Source: Nyssa sinensis
Lineage: Eukaryota > Streptophyta > Magnoliopsida > Cornales > Nyssaceae
Direction: 5' to 3'
Assembly: GCA_008638375.1 (NCBI GenBank)
Contig: CM018052.1
Coordinates: forward strand, 23,663,071-23,727,070
Length of the DNA: 64,000 nucleotides
In this document: one piece after another, positions 12,601 through 22,889 of the stretch
Layout of the letters: every line of letters starts with the position of its first letter
How positions within the stretch are numbered: position 1 is the stretch's first letter
The notes under the pieces: model-generated
What the model saw: only the letters and a program-made list of their open reading frames with translations
What the model was told of the DNA's origin: nothing
Database searches by the model: none
Program-made: the position numbers and the translations under genes

Positions 12601-13217
12601 ATCCATTCTAGGTGCAATAGAAAGCGGTCCAGCCTACTCCATTTGTCTTCTTCATGCGATTTGCCCCATGTAAATTGTCTACCCAGTAATGGGAGATCTG
12701 AGAATTCCATTATGTCTATGAAATTGTTGAAATCCTTCATTCTTTTATCTCTCCTCGAGCAACCTCTTCTTTCAGAGATGGATTTGATTTCATTGAAATC
12801 GCTGCTCGCACACCATGGAAAAGTGAACTGTTGCTTCAGGTTATTCAAAACATCCCAGAATTGCTTTCGGATCCTTGCCTCATTTGGAGCGTGGATATTA
12901 ATAATGCAGCATGAGAAGTTCGAGAGAAGAGTACCGGATAAGAGAATAAAGTGATGGTTGCAGCAGCAATCTGAGATGAAAAAGACTTTTGGATTCCAGA
13001 TACACAAGAGACCTCCTGATTTTCCCATTGAGTTTTCTTCCATGTAATCGAAGTTATCCCAGAGCCATACTGATTGCACAAAATACTTGTCTATGCACGC
13101 TTTTTTCATTTCTTGAAGCAGCAAGAAATCAACCTTCCTTTCCAAGATTAAATTTCTTAGCTTCCTTTTCTTTTCAAGTCAACCCAACCCTCTGATCTTC
13201 CAAGATAAAATAATCAT
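9605..13217 (-). pseudogene. LINE ORF2: endonuclease, reverse transcriptase, zinc finger
   Basis: The start MIILSWKIRGLG at 13217 is the L1 endonuclease opening; the usual catalytic Asn (WNIRG) reads Lys and a stop follows at 13179-13181. The endonuclease body (13145-12255) keeps LLLQEMK, SDFNEI (usually GDFNEI) and DHNPILL. RT begins at about 11980 with KAPGLDGFN, DFRPISLVGCIYKILAKALSSRL and LKLDFKKAFDSVNW. A frameshift near 11400 is followed by RxGDPLSPFLF with a TAA in place of Gln. The FADD active-site motif lies near 11160. It continues in 11119-10667 (KYLGLPLG, SRFLWGG). The zf-RVT tail (LCPFCGLEVETSDHLL) lies at about 9600-10070. Confidence 0.9.
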
Positions 13218-13281
13218 AAATAAATACATGTGGAATATGGACACCCATAGAGAATCCTTATAGTGGTTCTGCTCGAGTTCC

Positions 13282-15165
13282 CTAAGCAAAATCTCGGTTG
13301 TCTTTCTCTGCAAGTTCAACGTTCCTATTGATGAGTTCCTGCTCCGAACCACTGTACAACAAACCAAGGGCTTTATCTAGGTCTTTTATGGCATGTGCTT
13401 CTTCTAGAGGGTTAGGAAGTGCTGGGAGAGAAATGGTAGTGGTTGATGATCGAAAGATTACATTTTTATTCTTATTGGGTCTGATCTTTACAAGAGACTG
13501 AAAGGAACTAATTAGGTTAAAAAATCCTATGTCAGAGCTTGGGCGAGAGTTTGATCTAGGGATTTTTTTCTGTTTGGTGGGGGCTAGCTTCTTGATTGGG
13601 AAAGAGAGAGATGTTTGAAGGAGAGAGTTGCAGGGCATGGTTGCATGTGGGTTGATTTTTAAGGCTGCTTGGGAGAATTCTATAAAGCAGAGCTAGAGAC
13701 TAGGATTGGGTTCTTTGAAAGGTCAATGACTTTTGTTGCATCTTGGGCCAACAAGATTTCTAAGTGCATCTCAGGATATTTACTTAAAGGGCCACTTATG
13801 CTTCTTAGGGGCTCAGGTAATCCAGTTTCATCTGGAATTGAATTCTGGATTGTTTTTAAGTCTTGCATCCCGTTCTCATCTGAAGATAAGTTTTGGGGAG
13901 CGATGGACGTGTTACTTGCCTCTTCGCTTGTATTACAGTCTTCTCCAGTCCCCACACACTGTAGCGTCTCATTGACCCTAGAGTCGTCAGCCTTTGTGTA
14001 TGTGGAGATCCGGGATTGATCCACGCTATCTTGAGAATCCACACGGGCTGCTTCATCCGCATTGTTATCCGCATCTTCATCATCAATAGAAATGAAGTTG
14101 CAGGCCGGAGAGTGTCGGTGTTATTTCTGATGAATGGTTAGATGATACAGGGTTTTACTACCTGCTTTTCTACAACCCTTATGGGATAAGTCTTCCCTTT
14201 ACAAGTAAAAGTAATAGCTTTGTTAATATGTTCAAAGTAACTTGTGATAATCTGGATTTTTTCGCTAGCAAATAATCCCATTTTGGTCGTTGCGCTATCG
14301 AGAGTGATGATGTTTTCCCACATTTTTCCAATTTTGAAGAAGGTGTCTACATTCCATAAGTTCAGTAGAACACCATAGCAGCTTATCAATACAAAGCGGG
14401 ACGGTTCCAGGTGTAGGTCTTGTTGCCATTCGCTCATTGAAGTAAACTAATTGGATAACCAACAGATACCATCTTGAATCATGGATCGCATATAGTCTAT
14501 GGAGGAAAAGGTTAAGATAACATCATTTCCTCCACAGTCCTGAATTTCGATATCGTATATGCCTTTGTTACCAAAAGCTTCATGAAGAGATTCCATGGAT
14601 TTAGGAGTGTGGAGTTTGGAATGGCAATTCTTGCAAGCCAGCCATTGCCGGATTCTTGGACTTCAATGAGGTTTGTGGCAGATTGTGCTCACTATTTCCT
14701 TTCAGAACATCAGCATAAGATTTTGGGGGGTGAGCAGACTTTGTTGCTGATGTCTGCTGGATAGCTTTTCTTGATATTGGATGGGGCCCTCCTTTTCTGT
14801 GGGATGAAGACATCCTTGATGATGCCGAAGTTTGAGAACAATCGCTAGAGGCCTCTTAGATCCATGGATTCTGGCAGGTTGTCAACGAAGATGGTGTACA
14901 AGTTGTTCGAGGTTTCGACTCTATTGGAGTTGAATCTCTTCTTCTTATAGATTACAGGGTTCCATCCGTTGCCTTCTGCTTTTCCTCCTATCCCACTTTC
15001 TGATCGTCCCTTGAAGACACCCTTTTCAACTCCAGCGCTACATTCTTGGTTTGAGGATGGGGGTGCAAGTTGGATAGCTGTGTTAGTCATCCATACCTTA
15101 GTTTGGTACAGAGTGGAAGAGATGGATCTCAAATTCTGCAGTAGCGAAGGGGGTTTCGCCGACAA
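13282..15165 (-). pseudogene. LINE ORF1: RRM plus DUF4283-like RNA-binding protein
   Basis: From 15165 the frame reads MSAKPPSLLQ... and then YTIFVDNLPESMDLRGL (14845-14900), an RRM RNP-type strand typical of plant L1 ORF1. After a frame break, 14437-14138 carries WQQDLHLEPSRFVLISCYGVLLNLW...FFKIGKMWENIITLD, the DUF4283 pattern (R-x-W-YG-x-P-x-x-LW) with Trp lost. A hydrophilic linker follows (14042-13680) and a C-terminal piece (13638-13282) with QEL repeats. At least four breaks are needed to read through it. In the living family this protein would bind LINE RNA. Confidence 0.8.
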
Positions 15166-15317
15166 GGGAGAGGATGGATTTTGGGGTGGATCGATAGATT
15201 TTGGGGTGGGTGATGGGAGGGGGAATGAGGACGGCTATGACGATGGGGTGATGGGTAGGAAGAGAAAGGAAAAAGAGAGGGGTCGGCTGTGGCGTTGGAC
15301 CAGGGGGGCGTGGCGGA

Positions 15318-15332
15318 TAGTAAACCTTTTTT
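15318..15332. repeat. Target-site duplication of LINE, right copy
   Basis: TAGTAAACCTTTTTT, identical to 7344-7358. It sits directly next to the GC-rich LINE 5' end. Confidence 0.9.
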
Positions 15333-15835
15333 ACATTTATCTTTTTATATTTTGTTAAACTTCTGGTCCTTTTATCACAACCTTTTCAAAAAGCATTAAA
15401 TAATGAGCAACTGAGCAAGTAATTACTAGTTGAAAACCTATGTAACCCAACTAACTAGTTCATAATTTCCCTAGCTCTGCAGTAGTTTGGAGGTGTCAAT
15501 TAAATGGAACAATAAACATTCCACAACATCGCAGAAGTTGATAATAGATTATTGATCATGTGATTAACCAAATAGGCGGTGAACTTTTTATTTGACATGT
15601 TGAGACTACATGTGAACTATGCTGCTATAGAAACAGTTTATAATAGTAAGCACACTAAATTGTTGAACAAAGTAGGAAAAGTAAGAACTGGTAATAGAAT
15701 TATAAATAAATAATTCAGGGTTATTTGTTGATCAAAATAAATAAATAAATAAAATTCAAGGTTTTTTAATTAGACATGTTATTTAAGTTGAGCTAGATAA
15801 AGTCAATTACTCATCGTGTTGCAAAAAGATGAATG
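15333..15835. other. Non-coding, nothing recognised
   Basis: AT-rich sequence with a short AAAT run near 15740-15755. No ORF or RNA gene can be supported. Confidence 0.5.
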
Positions 15836-15932
15836 AGGGCAGGTCTTGGCATAATGATAAAGTTGTTGCATTGTGATTCAAATGTTATGTGTTCGAATTG
15901 TGAAAACAATCTATTTCTTTGTATGAATAAGA
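15836..15932 (+). mobile_element. Au-like SINE head (tRNA-derived)
   Basis: The pattern tcttggcataatgataaag, then ttgttgca, gtgttcgaattgtg and gaaaacaatct follows the plant Au-SINE head: A-box-like TGGC-x-x-AxxGxTAA at 15846-15859 and B-box-like GTTCGAATTG at about 15891-15900. Most differences from the family are G-to-A or C-to-T, consistent with old methylated DNA. The copy stops at the CACTA terminus at 15933. Confidence 0.65.
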
Positions 15933-16079
15933 CATTACAAGAAATATCCTTTTTTGCCACGCAAATAAGCTTTACAAATGTGTGTCTGTTTCAATATTAG
16001 TATGTACACATACATGTATTAAAATTATATTGAATCTATATATTGATGCATGCATGAATATATGTCTATCTGTAAATTT

Positions 16080-16265
16080 TGGGCTTTGAAAATTTATTTT
16101 ATAATTTAGGACAAAATTAGAAGAAAAAAAAAACATAAGCCTGACCTCAATTCGGGTTGGGCTTGGACAAGGGTCTTGGGAATCCAAGCCCAACCTAAAC
16201 TCGGCCTTGTATTATGTTAAGAACAATGTTTCTATATATATACATTCAACAAGCCTTATACAATG

Positions 16266-16308
<43 letters not shown>

Positions 16309-16640
16309 TATATTTGGTTATATTTTTCATAATCTTTTTCCTAACTTTAAAGACGTGCACCATTAATTTGATCTAGTAATTTTATGATTGTATATATGCT
16401 TGCTAATTAAAAATTGAAAATTATTTTTTTATGATACATGGAAGGGTTAGGTTTCAATTTCGGGTTGAACCCGATACTAACATATTTTAGTTCGAGTCGA
16501 GCTTGGGTTAACTTTTTGGGCTCATGTTCAGATTTGGGTCAGGAACGGGTTCATTGTCTCTACGCTTGGGTCGGATTTGGACATGTCTCAACTCGAACTG
16601 GCCCCCTCGAGTTGCATCTTTACTCTCGTTTTCCACTCAA
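16080..16640. repeat. Dispersed 'gggttgggc' repeat, copy 1
   Basis: GC-rich words (cgggttgggcttgg at 16155; ttcgggttgaacccgata at 16457) flank AT-rich DNA. The right block matches 24962-25060, so this is one of two copies of an interspersed repeat in the window, possibly a MITE. I cannot name the family. The ORF at 16438-16677 lies entirely in it. Confidence 0.5.
16268..16310. repeat. (TA)n(CA)n microsatellite
   Basis: About 15 TA units followed by a short CA run. Confidence 0.9.
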
Positions 16641-17956
16641 TAGCTATCTATTTTTTTATGAAAAAAAAGTTTCTTAGACTCTTGGGGATGCAAAAATAAA
16701 AATAAAAATAAAAACACCGCAAATAATATATAATAAGTAAGGTTGCAAGGAAGTCTCATTTGTAAACTTAAATAGTGACGTTTAACATATAATGCAAAAT
16801 AATTGGACACGATAAACATAATTTATTTCAGGAAATATTTACTTTTATTTTTTATTTTTTAGAAATTGAAATGCAATAAAGCACAACATAGATAATTGGG
16901 AACAACTATTTTTTTTCCCAACTAAGTCGTCTTACAAAGTTCAATTAAGTCAAATTATTACGCTAACTTTTAATTTTATTTCATTTATTAGTGGCGTTAA
17001 AATACACAACAAATTAAGACGAATTGGTGTCGTTCGAATAAGTTTCAGAAATCTTACCTTATTACTAATGATCACAAGGCGTCACAAAGAATTTGATAAA
17101 GAAAATAATAGTGAATAAGAAGTACAAAAATAAAGTTTTAAATATTTTTGCATTTTTATTTTTTATGTTGCCAATGATTTTCAAGAGCATCCCAAATGAT
17201 AATTTAATTAGTGAGAATAAGGTGTGTCACAAATAATTATATATTTTTAAAATCTTTATTTTCTCAATTATTTGCAACATACAGTTGAGTTATTCTTAAA
17301 ACAATATTGTCAATATTAATGTTTGTAAAAAAAATCTAAAACATCGATCACGATTTGGTAGTATCACAAATATCGAAGTGGATGATTTTTTTTATTTATT
17401 TGCAACACATATAAACGTTGCAAATATCAAAATATTAGCAATGATACCATAAGAGTTGCTAAATTAACATTAGTAACACTCTATTTGCAACATAATAGAA
17501 ACCATTGCTCTTTTGGTATATCAGCAACGAAATATTGAGTGTTGCCAAAAATAATTACATTAGCGAGCCAATTGTTAAGTTTTAGGGACGAAGAGTATTT
17601 GCGTTACCTAATAAAAGCATTTAGCGACGATTATGCTTTTGTTGCAAATATGTGGATACAATTCTTCCTTTTAAATTTTCTTTCCTTTTTGGCAACGCTT
17701 ATAAACGTTGCAAATAATTAAACATTAGCAACGTAAAATATATGTGTAGCTAATGTTTATATATTATCAACGTTTCTTATTTTCGTTGCAAATAGTATAC
17801 TTTTGGGAACGTTTATTTGAGTTGCTAATTATTTTGTTGCAAAAAAAATATTATTTGCAGCACTCTTTTGTTTGTACCGTGAATAAGTATTATTGGCAAT
17901 GTTTTATTTAGCGACAATTTTTTAAGCGCTGCAAAAAATCATATTTGTTGTAGTGA

Positions 17957-18169
17957 TATATGATTTCCATTGGCAAAGATTGTGGCTCTAATATGAATCA
18001 TGTAGTAGTTTCCTTAGCAAAGTTCTGCTTTAAATTTCTCCATGTAGTCATTCATCACTATATTAATCCACTACTTGAATCCTTTCACCCGCGTGCCAAT
18101 GAATAAAAATATTACTAAATGTACTAGAGAGGAATAAAATGGGCACCAATAAGGCTTTGAGTCCAAGAC
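17957..18169. other. Upstream region of MIR399 hairpin 1
   Basis: AT-rich DNA between the CACTA end and the hairpin. It would hold the promoter. No clear TATA box at the right distance and no GNATATNC site was found by eye. Confidence 0.4.
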
Positions 18170-18580
18170 AGAGGTAGAGTGTTAAAGGGCAGGGCAGTTC
18201 TCCTTTGGCAGAAACCACCACTTGTTAATTCAACAAAAAGTAGTATATTGATTCTAGGAATATTAATGATACATAGAAAGATATCTATGTATATCTTTTC
18301 AATGGAAAATTTTAAAAAATAGTGCAATTTATAGATTAATCGAACATTTCTTCTTTTCAATATTTGTGAAATATTTTTTTTTGGCGATTTTACTCTTTTA
18401 ACATTAGAACCCATTTTTTTAGGATTAATATTTATTCCTGGAGTTTTTTTTTTTTTTTTTTTTTTTCTCTTTTGTAATTTATTCTATTTGATTTCTGATT
18501 GTGCTTGTTACATATATGCACTGATGCACTTAATATTTCTGCCAAAGGAGAACTGCACTGTTATTCTTCTCTAGCTGTAA
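18170..18580 (+). ncRNA. MIR399: MIR399 precursor 1 (long loop)
   Basis: The 3' arm at 18540-18560 begins TGCCAAAGGAGAACTGCAC, the miR399 pattern (TGCCAAAGGAGA core). The 5' arm at 18190-18210 (CAGGGCAGTTCTCCTTTGGC...) is its reverse complement with one mismatch in 21. The outer stem pairs loosely (TAGAG...TAA against TTA...CTCTA). The loop is about 329 nt, far longer than in the other three precursors, and holds a roughly 23-base poly(T) near 18445-18467, which suggests an insertion in the loop. miR399 is induced by phosphate starvation and guides cleavage of PHO2/UBC24 transcripts. The ORF at 18499-18696 runs through the arm and is not a gene. Whether this precursor is still processed is uncertain. 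Confidence 0.75.
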
Positions 18581-19080
18581 AACTGCCGGCGTTCGCTCAT
18601 TACTGTGCTTGTGTTGCAGTTGAACTTCAAATGCTGTATTTTATATTGAATGATTCGCACATTATGTGGAAATTCCGTGAAAGTGAATCGGTATAAGCTA
18701 GGTATAATTCCTCTCTAGAGCTTTTTTCTTCAATAGGGCTGTTGCACTCATGGTCCCCTTTACCTTACTAAGGCTCTTGTTGTTTCAGCTTCCTTTTTCA
18801 TACATAAAGACTTGGTTAATGACCATAACAAATGAAAATGCTATTTATCAACTATATCATGTGAAATCTATCCAAACTCCAAAAGGAATATATGTGCGTA
18901 TATGTGTGTGAAACAAGACTCATACGTGACTTTTATGTTGATTGTTTATGAAAATCAATGTTTCCATCATATCATGATTTTACAAGGGGAGTTTATGATA
19001 TCTGATAATTCGTGGTTAACATGTCTAGGTTGCATTTGCATGCACGATAATGTTAAATGTAAAGAAATAGGCAGGAGCAT

Positions 19081-19118
<38 letters not shown>

Positions 19119-19960
19119 GTTGATAACTTAGTATTCGACTTTTCGAACTGACTAATTCGGAGACTAATTTCATCGTCTACTAGTGATGGCTTAATTAAAG
19201 TTAGAACATATGAACTTAGTTTAAGAAAAACTGACATCCGCTAAATTTTGATCTAATAATCTTAAAAAACAAATTTTTTAATTGCCGTCTATCGCCCACT
19301 CACCCACCCATTGGGGTTAGGAGCATACATATATTAACTATGCAACAAGCAAAAACACACATGACCAATGTAATGGGTTTCGTAAACTTAGACAAAAAAA
19401 AAAGCTTTTGATATATATGTGCACGAACATGCATTTAGACGCTCATGATACGTACCCACAAGCAACAAACATAAAAGTAACTACGGTTTCAAGCTTCTAC
19501 GTAAATGAATCGTCCATCTTTTGCTCACCATCAACCAGCCACAGAAAATATGTAACACATATTAAAGATATGAATAGGAAATATGAAAAGATCAGACAAA
19601 AGAGAACATGCTCAGGGATCTTCCTTAATGAGCTGTTGCTCTCAATCTTCTATCTTTCTCCTGGGTGTTTTCAATAATCTTCAGGTAAAGGAAAACCACC
19701 TGTTTTGATTCTCATCTAGAAAAAGATGAGTGGCAATCTTGTTGTGTGACCTTTGCTTGATATTTTGGACAGCCTTTCATTAGAAGGACCACATTTGTTG
19801 GACCACTGTTTTAGAATTATATTCACTTGTGTGTGAAACAATTAGACACAATGTGTTGATTAGCATGATATTACAGTAATGAGATAGAGGAATCTTTGTT
19901 CCTATATGACAGAGACTTGACATAAAAGTAATGGGCTCTTGCAAGTCAATATTCTCTCTA

Positions 19961-20006
<46 letters not shown>

Positions 20007-20260
20007 GCGTACACAAATGTTACTTTAAAATCACAATAGACATACCACCATTTTAAATAATTCAGGAGGCTCTTATTTTTCATAAATATTTATAAATTTC
20101 CGTTTCATTACAAGAGTATATATCATAAATGAAGTCTCCGTACATAAAGATTTTATACACGATATGCTTGAGGATAAGGGAATAAAGTTACTGATTTGTT
20201 TATCAAATTGTTCTATGATATATAACTTTGTTTAGGATTCACTTTAAGCACTCCCTAATG
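18581..20260. other. Spacer between MIR399 hairpins 1 and 2
   Basis: AT-rich single-copy-looking DNA. It contains a (CA)n(TA)n run at 19080-19118 and a (CT)n run at about 19970-20004. The short ORFs (18902-19237, 19408-19677, 19780-20016) cross these or show no family signal. No further miR399 core was found. Confidence 0.5.
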
Positions 20261-20268
20261 TATAAATA
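20261..20268 (+). promoter_or_regulatory. TATA box for MIR399 hairpin 2
   Basis: TATAAATA lies about 45 bases before the base of hairpin 2, which fits a transcription start just upstream of the stem. Confidence 0.6.
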
Positions 20269-20304
20269 CTATCTTATTCTATTAATTCTCTGTAACATTT
20301 GAAC

Positions 20305-20432
20305 ATTGCGGAGTGAATTAGGCAGCGGTCTCCTCTTGGCAACCTGCCACACAAAACCATGTACGAAGGCCGTGGTGTCCAAAATCTGGGCAGTTTGCCA
20401 AAGGAGATTTGCTCCCTAATTCTTCTGCATTA
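20305..20432 (+). ncRNA. MIR399: MIR399 precursor 2
   Basis: The mature-type 3' arm at 20396-20416 starts TGCCAAAGGAGATTTGCTC, very close to classical miR399. The 5' arm at 20321-20341 (GGCAGCGGTCTCCTCTTGGC...) pairs with it apart from a one-base bulge and a small internal loop. The outer stem is strong: GAATTAGG at 20315-20322 against CCTAATTC at 20415-20422. The loop is about 55 nt with its own pairing, so overall size is normal for the family. A TATA box lies at 20261. Role: phosphate-starvation signal against PHO2/UBC24, by family knowledge. No exact P1BS site was found in the upstream 900 bases. Confidence 0.9.
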
Positions 20433-20703
20433 TCACGCTTCTCAGCCTCGTAGACCAGCTGCATGCAGAAATACTATCCACCATGAAATGAGCTGCATCT
20501 AATTTTTTTTAATTATTTGGCGTACATTTACGAAAGTTAAGCTTGATGAAAGAATTCAAAGCTTAACTGTGGGTTGGTCTAGGCTCTTAGGTCACATTAT
20601 GCATGCGCGATAACATGGAAGTTATTTCTTATATATCTTGATTCATGAAAATTGATTTATTTATTGGTTTTTCTTAACTTTTTTTTTTTAATATATAATT
20701 CAG

Positions 20704-20835
20704 GAACTGATTCTACCAATCGGTCCTTTGAATGCGTGGTCAGATGGTAAACCTAGAGTCCGTCCAAGTGTTTTCACAGTCTCCGCCGCCTATACGAGAA
20801 GATTGTCCAAAGAGCACCTATGTAATATGAATCAG
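20704..20835 (+). other. Possible orphan exon, 44 codons
   Basis: A pyrimidine-rich tract and CAG end at 20703; 20836 begins GT. The 132 bases between are open in one frame (ELILPIGPLNAWSDGKPRVR..., ending HLCNMNQ), a multiple of three. Codon use looks coding-like and GC is higher than the surroundings. I do not recognise the protein. It could be an exon of an unseen gene, a captured fragment, or a downstream exon of the hairpin 2 transcript. The (TA)n at 20838 follows the donor directly. Confidence 0.35.
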
Positions 20836-20836
20836 G

Positions 20837-20837
<1 letters not shown>

Positions 20838-20880
<43 letters not shown>
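20838..20880. repeat. (TA)n microsatellite
   Basis: About 21 uninterrupted TA units. Confidence 0.95.
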
Positions 20881-20882
<2 letters not shown>

Positions 20883-21189
20883 TTTTGTACTGGTTTTTCT
20901 TACTTCTGGTTATGAATAATGATTAAATTAATGTTGCATTGCTGAAATTTTCATTATTTTGCTCTCTAGATCAGAATCATAAAAATTTAAACATGCAATC
21001 CAATAAAGGACTGGGGAGAGTTATGCCAGGAAATTGACTTCAAAACTTCCTTTTTCCTTTTCTTTCTGCTTTTTTTTTTTTTTTTACCATTGTTTTTACT
21101 TTTTTTATCAATGATTTCTATCCTTCAAGTAGGGTTTCTCACTTTTTGCAACTGGGGAGTGTTACCTCACGAAATTGATTTGGAAAAAC

Positions 21190-21795
21190 AGCTTTCACCA
21201 TGGTGTTCATAACTGTTGGGAAAAGGTCACTAATTGCACCAAAAACTATTCTTATCGCCACAAAAAAATTCTTCACTAGTTAAGCCATTTTTGTTGCATT
21301 ATAATATTGTAGAATTAGAAAGGTAATCTTTTTATTTTACGAAGGAGCATTGTTCAGTGCAGTCTGAACAAAGTTGACCACTTCCAGGGTTGTATGTTTA
21401 GACTTGTGGTAAGGGAAGAGTTGTTGTCCTGCTATGTTCTAATGGGAAGGTTTCCTTTCCCTGAGAGCATGGTTTGGAGGGTATGGAGTCCTAGTTACTT
21501 TCTTTTATTCTACTGGGTGTTCTAGTTGCTGTTAAGTTGATATCTTGCCATCCTTTCAGCCTTATGTACCTGAGTAGTTGAATTGGTTGTATGTTTTCTT
21601 TGGTGCAGTCGTGGGTTAGTGCTGGTATATGATTAGCTGACGGCTTAGTGTCAATCTATTTGGAATGAAGTTCATTAGCAATGATACCTTATGCATTTTT
21701 CCTGCTTCTTGATGTATCTTATGATCCAATATATTTTTCATTAGTTCATCAATAAATTCTTTTCTTTTGCAGATGAAAAAAAAAAAAAGGGAAAA
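21190..21795 (+). mobile_element. LINE 3' end (5'-truncated)
   Basis: This shares the LINE 3' UTR pattern (tggaatgaagttcattagcaatgatacc, cttcttgatgtatctt, catcaataaattctttt, then poly(A) at 21777-21788). No coding remains. The left edge is approximate. Confidence 0.6.
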
Positions 21796-21953
21796 CGAAC
21801 TCAGTAGCCTACATTTCTAGGTTTTTTTATGTAGGTCGGAAAGTAGTTCTTCAGGTCCAGGTTTAACCCCTGAAGCACAACCACTTAACTAGATGGATGT
21901 AAGGGGTTGTAAGTATTACAGACTATAATTGACAAATTATGCTTATTTAGCAA

Positions 21954-22006
21954 TGTGTGTGTGTGCACGTAAGAGAGAGAATGTTTGTGTGTGTGTGTGT
22001 GTGTGA
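21954..22006. repeat. (GT)n microsatellite
   Basis: Interrupted GT runs. The minus-strand ORF at 21943-22128 is low-complexity. Confidence 0.9.
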
Positions 22007-22172
22007 AATACCTTGAATTGTGATCCCAAAATAATAATCGTCATCTTTTTTTCTTTCTTTTTTTCTAAAACTGCATTTTCGATGCAATCCATAGGGTTGC
22101 TCCTGAAAGAAGATTCTAAGTGTTCCATTTCTCCTCTCAGATTTGATGTTAATTAGTATCGTCCTTGGGCTT

Positions 22173-22208
22173 TCAAGCAGAGTTCTTTTCCTTCACTTCT
22201 TTGTATAG
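22173..22208. repeat. Left arm of a perfect 36-bp inverted repeat
   Basis: All 36 bases (from TCAAGCAGAGTTCTTTTCC) are the exact reverse complement of 22773-22808. Homology stops abruptly on both sides of each arm. Confidence 0.95.
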
Positions 22209-22772
22209 CTTAAATATGGGTATCAATATATCATTTTTGTTTTGCTAAAACTTCCGAAAGCTGAATCACATCCAATGGGGTAGAGTTATTCTGCAATTTA
22301 ATTACTTACCTATGAAACAAATTTCTGCAAACAAACTTTAACCCTTTTTTTCTTCTGCACCACCCCTCCGCTGGTTCAAGTTGATATTTGCTTGCAGAAG
22401 TAAGGAAAACATCTTCATTCCAACATAGCAGCAGCCTATGCTCCAAGAATTGAAACTCCTTACTGGACTGTACCTGAGGTCCTTATTAGTTTTAGAAACA
22501 ACCACATCTGTCAATTTCCTTACTTTATTGTCACTACCCCATCTGAAATAAATTGCTGCATACATTAACCTTAATCTCTTCTTCTTCCGAACGGAATCAA
22601 CCATGAGTTAAGCACACTCCTATTCTTGAAAAGTCTCTGCCTTGCGATTACATGCATGTTACCTATGTTGGACAACTGGGCGGTATGAAACCAGCTTCCA
22701 TGGGCAATTAGCAGACTAACCCCACTTCTCCATGATTCAAATTATTTTGCTACAAACTCCTTATGCAAAGAT
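22209..22772. other. Loop between the 36-bp inverted arms
   Basis: 564 bases of non-coding DNA with no stop-free frame of note and no match to other repeats in the window. It lies between MIR399 hairpins 2 and 3. Confidence 0.6.
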
Positions 22773-22808
22773 CTATACAAAGAAGTGAAGGAAAAGAACT
22801 CTGCTTGA
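22773..22808. repeat. Right arm of the perfect 36-bp inverted repeat
   Basis: Exact reverse complement of 22173-22208, from CTATACAAAGAAGTGAAGG to CTGCTTGA. Confidence 0.95.
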
Positions 22809-22889
22809 TTTGCAGTTAGCATGCACCTATATCAGCAAATCATTATGTACAAGTTCATTTAACTTGAATTTATTATCTATGATCGGTAA

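Larger units (their letters stand above)
7359..15317 (-). mobile_element. Near full-length L1-type LINE (about 8 kb)
   Basis: The element is bounded by a perfect 15-bp TSD, with the poly(A) end at 7353-7361 and a GC-rich 5' UTR start at 15317. Order on the minus strand: 5' UTR, ORF1 (15165 to about 13282), ORF2 endonuclease (13217 to about 12255), RT (about 11980-10667), zinc-finger tail (about 10070-9600), then a long 3' UTR. ORFs are broken by several stops and frameshifts, many of the CAA/CAG to TAA/TAG kind, so the copy is dead although structurally complete. It is about 2 kb longer than a typical 6-kb plant L1, mainly through a roughly 2.2-kb 3' region. Confidence 0.9.
15933..17956. mobile_element. 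Small non-autonomous CACTA transposon
   Basis: The left end CATTACAAGAAATATC (15933) and the right end, which reads CACTACAACAAATATG on the minus strand (17941-17956), are matching CACTA terminal inverted repeats with one decayed base at the left. Flanking triplets are AGA and ATA (2 of 3 match). The right 900 bases are packed with subterminal words such as 'cgttgcaaat', 'gcaacg' and 'gcgacga' in both orientations, typical of En/Spm elements. No transposase is present. A dispersed repeat sits inside at about 16080-16640. Confidence 0.75.

Noticed and set aside
18499..18696. ORF over MIR399 arm 1
   Set aside because: Explained by the hairpin; no protein similarity.
20100..20300. P1BS site upstream of MIR399 hairpin 2
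   Set aside because: Near-matches only (for example CGATATGC at about 20159); the required outer G is absent.
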